Source of the DNA: Heliocybe sulcata
Lineage: Eukaryota > Basidiomycota > Agaricomycetes > Gloeophyllales > Gloeophyllaceae
DNA: 64,000 nucleotides
Assembly (NCBI GenBank): GCA_004369045.1
Contig: ML213506.1
Span: 1,771,213 to 1,835,212 of the forward strand
Direction: 5' to 3'
The notes under the pieces were generated by a model that made no database searches, had not been told where the DNA came from, and worked only from the letters and a program-made list of their open reading frames with translations. Position numbers and translations under genes: made by a program. Position 1 is the stretch's first letter; the number at the start of each line of letters is the position of its first letter. Shown piece after piece: positions 49,056-61,100 of this stretch.

Positions 49056-50620
49056 CTTATACATATTCAACCTGCCCGCTCATCCGCAGCTTATGAGGGC
49101 GCGCACCCCGCCTTGGGGTTATGGATGCCTCTGGGGAGAAGGAACGAGAGGTTGGACGATGTCTTAGCGGGAGATCCAGTCTGGAGAGTGATGCCAAGAG
49201 AAGGGAAATGTGGCCGTCGAGAGTCCAGGAGGTCATTGCAGAAAGAACGCGCGGTGACACTTTGACGATGAGAGATGATGCCGCCCAAACCGAAGGGAGA
49301 TCTAGTTTAGGATTGTGATTAGACCTTGTAGTTAAGGAGACGTACTATGTTTCGAGAGACGAGAACGGTCCCAGCAATCAAACACGGTGAACGACCAGCG
49401 AGCAGCGAAAGCATCTGAAAATCATAGCCGCCAGGTCTGAGACGTCCCCTCGCCGCAAAGAGCTATCCATTTGAAATCTTTTGGGAGCGGAAGACGTATT
49501 AAACCTGGACGAAGCCTGACACAAGGACAAAACACCGGCATGCGATCTCATTCTGCCAAGAATGGGCCTTATGTATATCCGCGGCGCACGGGTATGCGGG
49601 GCTGTTGTCCGCAGTCCGTGACGAAGTAAGCCACCCGCCGTTCAGCGTATCGACGCCGTCACGAGAGAACAGGCAGAATCAATGTCGGGATGTTTGGTCG
49701 GTTGGCAAGCAGACGGTGGTAGCGCCCAGGAACAAAGACCGGAGGAGGGAGGTGGCGTCAAAAGCATGGGCAAGATACAAATGCGGTCAATCCATGCATA
49801 CAGAAGTACTCTCTGGTAGAGCAGACTCAGGGTTCCTAGCGCCCAAGGGCACATAAGGGCCGGGACAATAAGCAGGAAGAAGACGCACCCGTGCCACATT
49901 CACCGCCCATCGAAGCCGCGTCGTAGTGCCAGAGTCATCCCTTCAATTCGTTCCTCTCAGAAGAAGTCTCAGTATGCAGCAGAGGCCGATTGTAGTGTCC
50001 CACACTATGCCCTTATATACGTCCGCCCAGCCGGCTGTCGGGCCTGTCATCCGCAGTCTCTCCCGGTTGACAGCCCGTCCTAGGGAATGGACGCCGTCAA
50101 GTCAAAACCAGGTAGACCGCTCACTGATCGTCTGGACGAATAAGGAGGAGGAGGGCCAGGGCCAGGGAGAGCAAGAAGTGTTGGTCAAAAGAAGACCTTC
50201 GTCGTCCATTGCATGTTTGCTATAGTCACTGATACCCTGCAGCGACAAAGTGCGACGAGGAATGAGCAACCACGTTCCATACCTGCCAACCATCTGAGAC
50301 GTCTTCCAGCCGCAAAGAATCTACAGCTGTAGCTTCTTCGCACCAGGAGATATAGCAGACTAGAGCAAAGAGTCGGTTATGTCGTCCTAGAGAACGGCCT
50401 TATATGTATTCGCCCAACCGCCTGCGGGCCCGCCATCCGCAGTCGATGCGGGGTGCGCAGGCCGTCTTAGGGGAATGGAGGCCGTTCTGTTACAGGGGAC
50501 CTGACAAGGTGAATGGTAATCATACAACGAAAGCTTCGACCTTGCCGGAAGGGAAGGGAGTGGCGGTGAAAACCTGGAGAAAGCAGGAGGTCGTCGATCA
50601 TTGCAGGCAGCCTTGGACAA
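49056..50620. repeat. Diverged tandem array (at least four units of 390-510 bp)
   Basis: A recurring anchor, approximately CCTTATATGTATTCGCCC then CATCCGCAGTC, appears at 49056, 49567, 50011 and 50398. After it come G-rich sequence and a GTCTTAGGGGAATGGA-like segment. A second anchor, TCTGAGACGTC with CGCAAAGA, occurs at 49436 and 50293. A third, AGGAGGTC with CATTGCAG, occurs near 49227 and 50586. The copies are strongly diverged, so the array is old. There is no coding capacity and no terminal repeat that would mark a transposon. Confidence 0.55.
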
Positions 50621-53600
50621 AAGGTACCAGAAATGGCGCTGAAACGTGCTCAGTACATACCCAGCGACCTCTGTGAAGTAAAGACTGGCCAGGGCGACGA
50701 TGCGTTGTCCTCCTAGGTGGGACTAAGGCCTGTGTTTGAACTGGGCCTGATGAGTGTTTTGTGAACGGTACACGGACCCAGGTATCTGAATGTCTTTTCT
50801 GAATTGCGATCACACCGGCGTGGATGGGAGAAGGGGCAGATAGCAAACCACCCATCGATTGCACGTCGCGGTCGGTGTACCTCTCGACAGTTCAAGTGGA
50901 ATGTTGAGTGGACTGCAGATTGGGACAACGACAGCGACTCCTGGTCATGCTGTTGGGCTGTGCATGCCAGTTACCAGCTGCCGTTAAAGGGACAGCCGTC
51001 TCGAGTGGACAACGGGACAATCTCAATATTGAAGTTTATTCTCAATAAGCTGCAATGCAAACTTACTTCTTTCTCTGGTTCAGTTGTCCTGTCGACAGAC
51101 CTACAAGCCTGACAGCGTCGCGAGGCAAGATTGTCATGATTTTCAAAGATCATCGCGATCAATCTTGTCAAGCTGCAGCAGGAAGCTTTCTTCTGATTTT
51201 CGTTTCCCTGAACCCTGTCGGAGAATACAGAAACTGGGTCATCACCATCCCGTTAACGATGCTCAAAGCCACATGAGAGACAACGTCAAACCCACTCAGC
51301 CAGATCCTGTACTGGCTTGCATGATTCCAAGGCGATCATCGCACTCTACCTTGCGGTTAAAGGGTTGAGTGAGCAAGTCCGGTATTCTCGGTGTTTAGAG
51401 GATAATATGATCGGAGACGATGGGTAAGTAATGACGCGGACGCACCCGAGGGGGTATCAAAGGAACCGGCTATCCTGTGCTCGACTACCAAAACAGCGAA
51501 GATATCGCGGGTTCACGTAATGTACATAGTAAGGAATGCCGTCGGCCTTCATAGTAGTTTGCCAAGTTGTTGCAAGTTATGAGAGTTGTTCGCAGAAGCA
51601 CTATTTATGCCAAAGGTCAGCAAGAAGGGTTTGATGCCCAAGACATCCATGGTCTGGCTGCAGAAGAACCACAATTAGAAACACGGACGATGCAGCTTCC
51701 ACAGCATTGGATGCTGTCACAGAGACAGACATCACTGCCAGCGCTTACTTAGGCCGGCGGTACGGTCAACTCCGTCCGCTGCGGGAGGTAAGTTATATAA
51801 CTAGCATGTGCTCGAATGCGCCACGTGTCGCACAGAGTAAAAAACCGAACGTCTGTGCTTCGCCTACATTACATTGTGTTCGTCGTAAAACGCTGTAACC
51901 CCATCACGGTCTGGAGCCAATAGCGTGCGATATGGGCCACACTCGAGTGGACGGTTCTCTGACGGCGCCTGATCTGCAGGATCATGTGGCTGTGCTGAGA
52001 CATTGATCTTAATGAAGGTCGGCAAGCACGGAGACGGAGCAACAAATGACTGTTTGCACGGCTATCCGAAGGAAAACCACACAGGTCTCCACGCGGGATA
52101 CGGTAAAGAACGAGTAGGGCCACCTAGCGGATCCTGTGGCTGTGACGTACAGTTACTCGCGGAGACATCGTACGCATCAAGTCCGACACTTCGAATGATG
52201 GAGAAGATACCGGTGCTCGCCGGTGCATCAATCAGGGACAGTCGAGTCAGCTCAAAGACTTAATTGACTCGAAGGAGAAGTCTTTATCCTATTGTGCGCC
52301 ATTTCGAATAATCTGATTCATACGCACCACGGAGCAGCAACGTGATCCTATCTGCATCGCTTCACGATCCAATATGTCCACAGCAAGCCTGAGTAGAGAG
52401 ATGCGACAGTCGCGCGACATATGTAGTGGAGGCAAGACGAAGGCCCCGATTGGTGAATATGACCGAGCGCTGCGGGACGACATCCATGCGCCGGACGGTC
52501 AGAACTCTGCGTTGGGCGCAGGGAGAGAAGATGCCGCGCCTTTTGTGGCTCTTATCATTCCATAACATGCAGCCCTAGATCATGCTAACTCACCAGGTTT
52601 CACACGAACGAATCAAGGCAGACTCACTTCGTGCGGTCTGCGGCACAGGTTACCTTGCTACGAACTAGCGGTAGGCCTGCGGAGATAACCCTGATCGTTC
52701 CTTCATTTCGTCCAGCGAAACCACCGACCCAGGCGCAATGTAACGCAGGGAGTCTGTTAATTTCAGTTCGTCCAACTTGAAAAGGTACCAGTTTATAATG
52801 GTCCGTGCCATAGCGCCCTTTGTCTTCAGCGAGGTTGCCAACCGGGGCGTTGCAAGGTGCGAGTTTCGGATGCTGTGGCCGCCGAAGTAGACGGCACCAA
52901 TGTAGTCCGGACTGAGAGGCATCAGAGTCTGGCATGTGCCCATGGACCTGAAGATATTTTTGGCAGTCAGCGGCCGATGCGACCGCTCGCACCGTGCACG
53001 GCGGGCGCTTGTTCCATGACGCCACGAATCAGGCGAGGCAAGAGAACCGACCGCTGAATACTCGCCATGCCCTTGAACAATGGTCCCGTAAATCGCAGTG
53101 GCTGTCCTTTCCTCGAGCGTGGCTATCGGCGGGAAGTCTTTCAAAGTGTCCGGTGAGAAATGTGAATGGGTGAAACAAGGACAAAAGGCTCACCACATAG
53201 CGGGGGACAGAATGCTACTGGAAAGGGCGGGATGACGCACCAAGGAGGCTAGTGGAACCGGCGGCGGTGCGTATCTTGTCGTATCAAAGCCAAGACGCTA
53301 AACGAATGCAGGTGCGCATCAGAGACTGAAGCGTTTGCATATCCATGATATATTGCGGCTGGATAGTATCCACCTTGATTGGGGAGGCAGGAGGGAGGTG
53401 GTGACCGTTGAATGCGATCGTACGCAGACTTAGTCCGCTTCCTTGCAATAACCCGCTTGCACTCGACGAGCCACCCTGAAACATCAGCAACAGCGAAAGG
53501 AGCCAGCCAGCAGCGAGGTGGAGCACGACTGCCTTAACAGTTACGTGTCGGCCCCAGAGAGAGCACGGAAAGATTTTATCTCCGACGCGGAAGCAGCTGC

Positions 53601-55185
53601 GAAGTTGACCTTAAGATATGAAGAAGCCGCCCGGATGTTTGACGAGAGCCCGCCGTTGTCAGGTAGGAGCCTATCCCACGAAGGCGAAAGTCGCCGCGAT
53701 CATTACTTTTACGGCCGGCGTCTTGATACGCACTGCTGCTACTAGACTGGGTCAATCCATGAATTATGTTGAGTAGAATGCTCACAGAGGCGGCAGGGTA
53801 AGCTACACGCTTGATTTTTGTTTGGCGGAGTCACCTAGTGCCATGCTTTAAAAGCCTGTTCACAGTCTAGAGGACTTGAATTTCATGGCTTGGAGGGAGA
53901 AGATGAATGAGAGAAGCGGCAGATCCAAGTTGTTTCTGTGGTGGTGTACGGCTCGTTGGCTAGATTTTTAGAAACGTAAGAGGTCTTAAACGAATGCATT
54001 GCTCCAATGTCGTCGAAAATCATAGGGACGCCCGGTAGGGTCGAAGCAGACAAACGTCGACCTGAATTCTGCAGGCATCTCTTGCTATAGTAGAAACCTC
54101 CGGATCGACGAGTGACCGGAAAATCATTGAAACGCGGAGAAGGTACGCAATATTCGGGATCAGTTATCGGAGTGCAAGCGGACGGACGGACGGCTTCGAA
54201 GTAACTCGTCGACGGTGTTTGATAAATTGATGCGCTTAGGGAGCTTCTGCAGTCGAGAAGGACACCTCCACGTCGGTGTGGTTCATGCGCCGTGCTCTGC
54301 AGCGTCGTCAGTGGAACTGCAATCAATGCGAGAACTGTGATGGTGATCACTCGGGCTTTGTTTGACCGTCTTTTGCTGTGTAATGTACGTATCAGGTAAG
54401 CGGTGTCAGCATTGTATCGTAGTAGTCAGCGAAGTGACGGTCAACTTAGTCGATTCATTCTCACCGGCCTCTTATTCGTAGTGGCTGAAACCACAATATG
54501 CAAGCTGCAGCCGCCGCCTGCCTACACAAGCAGCTTGCGACGCGCGCACGGCCGGATCCGACGACCCACACTAACAAGAAGCGGAAATGATGACTTTTAC
54601 GAAGAGGACGGCTTTAACTGACCGTGGTGTGAGAGTCGTGAGATCACATGCAGGCTTCGTGTTTATCTCTACATGGACCGTTTGCCTAGTTCATTGTGAG
54701 ACGCTCCAGAGAAGTTGTTCGCCCGCTGAGCAAGGACGTTTGGGCACAGGTGAAGCATCGAAGGAGACGGAGCTGAGGCGAGCCATGTGGATTGATAGAT
54801 ATGCTTGGCGCCGAAGCCATCAAAAGTGATTCGGCTGTCACCAAAAATAGCCGTCGTCCAAAGGGGCGATTCGCATCGGGTGCTCGCGTGGCTTGTTGCC
54901 CCTTAGATCATGCCTCGACGAGAGGGCAGTGCTGCTTTGCTAAACCTAATTTCTGCAGGCTTATAACCTTCAGCGGGTTCTTCCATCCTCCATCTCCTAG
55001 TCATTCTTTTTATTAATGCGTTGTCCCTCTCCTTTATAACCTTCTGTCTCTGGCGCCTCCGCTCTCCCGAAGTCTCGCTATTGCTCAAGGCCTTCTCTTC
55101 TACCTATTATTTTTCTATTTCGCCTTCCTCGTCTGGACAAGCCAGGTCTTGTAACTTGTTGCTCCGAGTCTCTCTCATCACCCAA

Positions 55186-57380
55186 ATGGCCGACAAAGGA
55201 ACGGGCTCCCCAGCCCCCACCTCGACCCTTCAGCGGGGCAAAGCGTGTCTGCGATGCAGGTACGTTGATCCGAACCTTTGCGTGTCACAGCACAGCATTG
55301 ACTTGTCCTCTCAGAAAACGGAAGATGGTAAAGTGGATCTACGCGTCGACGTGGCGTATGTCTCATTGTTTCTGACAGAGATGCGACGGTGTCAAGCCTG
55401 CCTGTCATCAGTGCATCCGCGCCAAGAAGGGTGATAGTTGCGAGTACGACGATGGGAAGGGAAAGACGAGGACGCAGCTCCTTCGTGAGAACATCACTCG
55501 CCTCGAGCAGAGAATACGAGAGCTCGAAGATCCTGAATACACCTCCCCATCCGTCACGCTCTACGATCCCCATTCTCAATACTCGGGATCGTCTTCATCA
55601 TCCAGTGCAGGTTCGCCGACGACCATCAGTCTCACCTCCCCGTCGCCGTATCTAGGTATGACTCCCCTATTCCGCCGGTGCCCCGAGCTCATTATACCTA
55701 AAGACGTTGCAGGTTCTCCACAAGGATCCTGGAACCAGCTTTCTGTGAGTGCCACAAGTACAGCGGTTGGGTTCCAGACTGACACCCTTCCAGAGATACT
55801 CGTCTCCGACTCTGATTGGCGAATCGCCCTATGCTGCTGAAGAAAGAGCTCCGCCACTCGAGCTCTTTCCTTTGCTGTACGTATCGTCATCATGAACGCT
55901 ACCACATTGTGGCTGATGATCATGCCACAGTTTCGAGATCTTCCTGCCGCACCGTCACCAGCTGGGCTTCGGGCTCAATATTGACCGGTTCAGGCAGAGT
56001 CTATCCCTTCCACCTTCGGAACAGCACCATCCCGTGCTCATGAACTCTATATCCCTTTGGTCGTGCCTCTTCTCGCGGCCGGGACCCCTGGGTCAGCACG
56101 AGATGTACTACCTGTCTCGGGCACAAGAGTCCATGCACGACGCGCTCCAAGATCCGACCAAGGTGCTGGACGTGATTCAGGCTTCCTGCCTGTTGGCGAT
56201 GTACTTCTTCGCCAACGGTCGGCTCCTTGAGGGGACTTACCATGCCAGCGCTGCGGCCTCGCTTACAGCGCAGTGGGGGCTTCAACGGCTCGCTCTGCAC
56301 GAGGCCAATGTTGGTGGCTGGGAGCCTATCGTCCTGTTCCAGCTCGACCCGGCGAGGGATACGGTGGAGGAAGGTGAACGGATCCTGACCTTCTGGCAGG
56401 CGTACGATCTCGATCGCTGCTGGTCCGTAGCACTGCAGCGGCCTATCGCCATTCACGATGAGAAAGATTCTTGCAACTCGATATCTGTACCATGGCCCCA
56501 GACTATGGAAGAGTATGTTTCGGTAAGTCTGTCTGTGATTTTTGTCTAGTGTCAAGAATAATTTTTCGTGCCAGTGTCAGCTCGACGACCGTCAGAGCAT
56601 TCAGACCATCAGGACCTTCCTGGAAGGACAGGGTCTGAACACAGTCGGAGGTTTCTCAACCCGGGCGCTTCGTGTCAAGGCTTCCACGCTTTTGCAGAGC
56701 GCCTACAAGTTGTCCTCTGACTGGAGCTTCCGTAAGATATTCCCCACTTTGGTATTCCCGGCTTGTCCTGACCACCATTCGAAGGACTGTCAGACTCGAA
56801 CGCGTTACGCGACGAGTTCCTGGCTCTCGAACGTATTATTACACGTTTTTTGACGACTTTAATTCCTGTGCAACAGCTAGATGGGACGATCCCTGACGAG
56901 AAGCACGCCCTTGTTGTAATACATACCCTTGCACATGCCGCAACGATCCATCTGCAGTACCGATTCGCTCAAGACGACCCGGTCTCTCACAGCAAGTGCT
57001 TGAGAGCTGCCAGCGCGATCGTGACGGTGATCAAGCACATCTCGGAGGCCGACTTCGAGTTCCTTGATCCTATCCTTGGTGTAAGTCTCCCTTGTAATAT
57101 GATTCGGCGATCCTTACCTTGTTTTCTTAGCCCTGCTGGATGGCCGCTGCTAACGCTCTCAGCAGTGAGAAGACCCGTATAGAAACGTCTTGGCCGCTTC
57201 AGACTAGCGTGGAAGTGTGCAACGACATCAGCCTGATACAGTATGCCATGTCGAGTCTCGGCACGAGATTCCCTCTACTTGGTGAGTTCCGTTCGTACCT
57301 GTCCTCTCTGCTCTATTGACCCTCGTCCCCCTGTAGGCTATCAAGCAGCTGAGGTGCAGAAGATGCTCTCTGGCATCTAA
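55186..57380 (+). CDS. Zn2Cys6 transcription factor with fungal_trans domain
   Basis: Ten exons (55186-55259, 55315-55327, 55379-55655, 55713-55744, 55794-55876, 55931-56522, 56575-56731, 56785-57080, 57131-57281, 57337-57380) sum to 572 aa. The zinc cluster is at residues 21-50 (CLRCRKRKMRC, CHQC and a last Cys after IRAKKGDS). Its basic strip KRKM comes from a 13-nt micro-exon. A Leu-rich coiled-coil linker follows (TQLLRENITRLEQRIRELE). The middle homology region has typical landmarks such as SCLLAMYFFANGRLLEGTYH and ILTFWQAYDLDRCWSVAL. It is a nuclear DNA-binding regulator; targets unknown. It lies directly upstream of, and in the same orientation as, an ArAE_2-type transporter gene. Confidence 0.93.
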
Positions 57381-58196
57381 GCCGCCTCGCAGCTACACAT
57401 CAGGCTGGTCGTCTGAGCAGGATCCTACGAACCTCCCCATCTCTTTCGGCTCTTGGGTTTTATGACTTTGGACACTTTGGACCTTTTCTTCCCTTCTCTT
57501 CGGACTGAGACACGGACTCGTACAGACTACGCACGGACACGCACGGACTGAGAACACGGACTCTTTCGGACTTTGCGAAATGCGGACTTACCTACACTTG
57601 GACACTCAGACTGCCGTCACGATTACTTTACCTCACGATCTTTACGCTTACCGTTCACTTTACGATTGGACTTTTGGGACACTATTTACGGACTAGGGAT
57701 ACGGACTACTATTTGCGAAGTTTCGCAGTACTGTACGGATACGGACTTGCACGTTGTAGGCAGTCGACCAGTAGTTTATTAGCTAGGTGGTAGCGCTTCA
57801 TCTAAGTATAATCTAGCTATAGGATAGTTTAGCAGTCTACTTTTTGTACTAACACGAATCCACCAAAAGGCCATCGTAAAACTATTGCAGAGCTTGAGTG
57901 CAGACGGCGTAGCAGTGCGCATACCGTACGTCCACGTTAGTGTAACTGGCTTTCTGTGGCTGAAGCTAACCGTGCGAATTAACCGCCATTGGCGCGTATC
58001 TTCTATTAAGCTTGGTCGCCGACGCCTCGCGTATACTTATGCTCTGATCTCTAATGAGCTCTGCCTAGGCTCTCTTGCAACCCATACCGAACGGTGTCTC
58101 AACTTCGTCCACTCGACGCTTGTATTGCTGCTCGAAAGAGAGAACTACTAGGGCACCCCGATAGCGCGGTGCTGTTACCAGTGCTTTCAGCTGGTC
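57381..58196. other. Intergenic region between the regulator and the transporter gene
   Basis: 816 bp. The first half is the GGAC-rich stretch listed separately. The second half is the presumed promoter of the membrane-protein gene, without a recognisable element. Confidence 0.4.
57468..57748 (+). repeat. GGAC-rich, strand-asymmetric low-complexity 3' region
   Basis: GGAC occurs 15 times in about 280 bp on the plus strand, mostly as CGGACT or GGACAC, in irregular spacing with pyrimidine-rich filler. It begins about 90 bp after the stop of the zinc-cluster gene, so it is probably in its 3' untranslated region. Chance expectation for a 4-mer is about one in this length. The strong strand bias suggests an RNA-level element or a decayed short tandem repeat. 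Confidence 0.6.
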
Positions 58197-61100
58197 ATGG
58201 AATCACATACGAACGAGGATGGGGAGAACGCACAAGATCACGACCATGCTCTAGCTGAAGGCCCTCCGCTCTCTATACTGTCGGAGGGGGCTCCGTCAGA
58301 AGGAAGCGATTCGCGATCTACTGTTCGGCCGATGCAAATCAGGTACAATACGGAAACGCACTTGAGTGTCTCTCCTCTCTTGAGTAGTCGCTCGTCCTTC
58401 AGGAGTGGCTATCGGTCTCCAAGGAAAAGGTCGGCCACCACGATTAGCGTCTTCAATACGCCAAGGTCACCCCGTGTTGGGTTGCAGGACCACGTACCTG
58501 CGCAGTCAGAATGGTCCTTATTTGGGTCGGTCATGGACAGTGAGGGTGGACGGAGTCGTTTTGCTACCCCTCTTATGTCCTCGAGATCTCTGAGGGCATC
58601 GGTACCTCCGTCTGGGACAGACACTCCATTATCCGTCCATGTTGATGAACCGGTGACAGAGAGTACTGTTCAGTCGCCCATCTCGGACCATGACATGCCC
58701 GACCCATTCGAGCAGGCCCAGGCGGAGCTTCGTCATGATCCCTCATCCTCCTCGTCTATTCATTACGACTACGACTCGGACTCGGACGATTCCTCGCACG
58801 AGGCACCTACTGCATCGCCTAAACGCGCAGGGTGGTCTTCCTACCTCCCAACCCTTACACTGCTACAACGGAACATCCTCAAGTGCGCCATAGCGTACTT
58901 CATTGGGTCCCTCTTTACCTTCTCGCCGTACTTGTCCGGGTTTATCTCCGACGTCACCTCTGCGGGAGAACGGCGGCCTGCTCCTTCGGGGCATATGGTA
59001 GCCACAGTGTGAGCGGCAGTTCCACTTGCGAATGACGAGTCATGACTCTCACCGAGCTGATGTGTTGGAAGTGCTGTCTACTTCAATCCAGCCAAGACTA
59101 CCGGCGCGATGCTAGAGGCAGATTCCTACTTCCTAATGGGCCTACTGTACGCCTCTTTTGTCTGCTTAAGCAGCATGTCCATGTTCTGGTGGCTGGAAGT
59201 CCAGCCAGGCTGGGAGTGGCTTGCCAATGTCCTTGTGATCCTCTGGATTGGAGCGAGTATGAGTGCGATGGCGTGGATGAAGGTGTGGTTGGCTAAGCCG
59301 TCATTTAACCCTGGTACGTTGGGCTACTCTCCCGTGTTTGCCATGTACCAATCAAAGTATCGAACATCAGCATGCAGCATGACTGCCATCATTCTTTTTG
59401 TTGTGTAAGCGTCTACTATTTACTACGTCAGGCTGACCCGCTAATCCTTCCGGATAGCATTGTGAAAGAAGGTGGTGTGCAGACGCTTCTCCAAGTCGCG
59501 TTCATAGTCACAGTCGGTGCATGCGTGTCGAACGTCATTTGTTACACTTTATGGCCGCAAAGCGCAATGTCCAATCTGCAAGATAACATGATCAAAACCC
59601 TAGATTCATTCACGACACTCCTCGAAATGATGACCAGCACCTTCCTTTTCGAAGATACGCATCAGCCAAGTAGGGATAAGTTGCAGAAAGCTGTAGATAG
59701 CCACCAGGCCAGTTTCACGAGTCTCAAGAAGAATCTCGGAGAAGCGCGGTCGGAGTGGCTATTTGACGGGCCGTCGAGGAACCCAGGCAATAGCAGAAAG
59801 AGCTCAGCGAAGGCATATCAGGATGCCGTGGACAGTCTGAACCGACTCGCGCAGCATCTCAATGGTCTGCGGAGCGGCATTGGCCTTCAGTATGACCTCG
59901 CCAAAGCTCACCGCCATGGCAAGGTCCTCGTGAAGAGCCTTTCTATGAGCCGCAAGCTCAAAAATACGGATGGCGCTAGCGACACCAATGGAAAGGGCAA
60001 GACGGTCGACATGGACGGCTTATCTTCCAAGGACTCCGACGACGCGGAGGTTCTGAAAGCAGCCGCGGAGATGTTCGGGGACCTCGTGGATGACCTTGGT
60101 CCCCCCCTCAAAGCACTCACTGTACGTCTCGATCTATGATGGTATCAGGTGGTGCTGATTGTAATGTCACGTATAGGACACTTGCGCTACTAGTCTTAGA
60201 AGGCTGAAAGAGGCATTCGTACAAAGGCAGCGTCGTAGTCGCAAGGAGTCAATCCGACCGACGGAGTTCACTGAGCTCACGGAGAATCTGGAACGTGCTC
60301 TATTTACTTTCGAGAGCACATCCAACCATGCAGTCATCAGGCTATATCGCCGGAACGAGTCGGCGTTCCGACACTCGCGGTCCTCAGTCAATATCCTGTC
60401 TGAAGACAATATGGTGCTCACCGGAACAGAGCATGAGAACGTATTTCTGGTGTACTTGTGAGTATCATATTGATGCGAAGATTCAGTGGTTGGTGACCCC
60501 GTGTAGCTTCATATTTACTCTTCAGGAGTTTGCTCGCGAACTTGTTTCTCTGGTGGACGCGATGTCCCGCATATACAGTATCGACAAGGCGAAATCGGCT
60601 CGTGGAAGGTGGAAGGCTCTGTCTGGCGTGGCGAGCGTTGTTGGTTCGACACGGCTGAAAGGAAGGGCTGCGGCTGAGAAACGCAGATCAGCGGGCTTGC
60701 GGAATCGTATATGTATGAAGCACCGTTTGTTGCTCCTCTTCCACTAGCTGACGTGCCACTTCGCAGCAATGTACATCGTCCCAGAAAAGAAGCATACCGT
60801 GGCATCGTTCCCGAAAGTGCGCCCGCATGCCCCAAATACAATTCAGACTCCTGCCATGTCGGATCTCAGTACGTGGGGCAAAATCAAGCAGACTCTCTGG
60901 GCCGTAGGGTCGCGGATGCGAGAACGAGATATTAAGTATGCGATCAAGGCTGGGATGGCTACTGCAATGTTAGCCGCACCCGCCTTCTTCGATGCCACGC
61001 GGCCGATCTTCATGGAGTACCGAGGAGAATGGGCTCTGATATCAGCGAGTGACTTTGAGACCTTTGCAATTATCCTGGACTTACGCAGACTTATCAGTTC

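Larger units (their letters stand above)
48043..55185. other. Gene desert of about 7 kb with old repeats
   Basis: No gene that I can support over 7.1 kb. The only longer frames lack an ATG at a sensible place: a 159-codon minus-strand frame ending near 52665 and a 155-codon one at 53883-54350. The second has a hydrophobic start and five scattered cysteines, reminiscent of a small secreted protein, but it opens with GTG and has no clear upstream exon. Between 49.05 and 50.7 kb at least four diverged copies of a unit of about 0.4-0.5 kb follow one another. A shorter direct repeat, GGATC-TGTGGCTGTG, occurs near 51980 and 52128. No transposase or reverse transcriptase motif is seen. Confidence 0.5.

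Noticed and set aside
52665-53144. 159-codon minus-strand frame in the second desert
   Set aside because: Opens with TTG, has no good ATG near the start and no upstream exon; no family resemblance.
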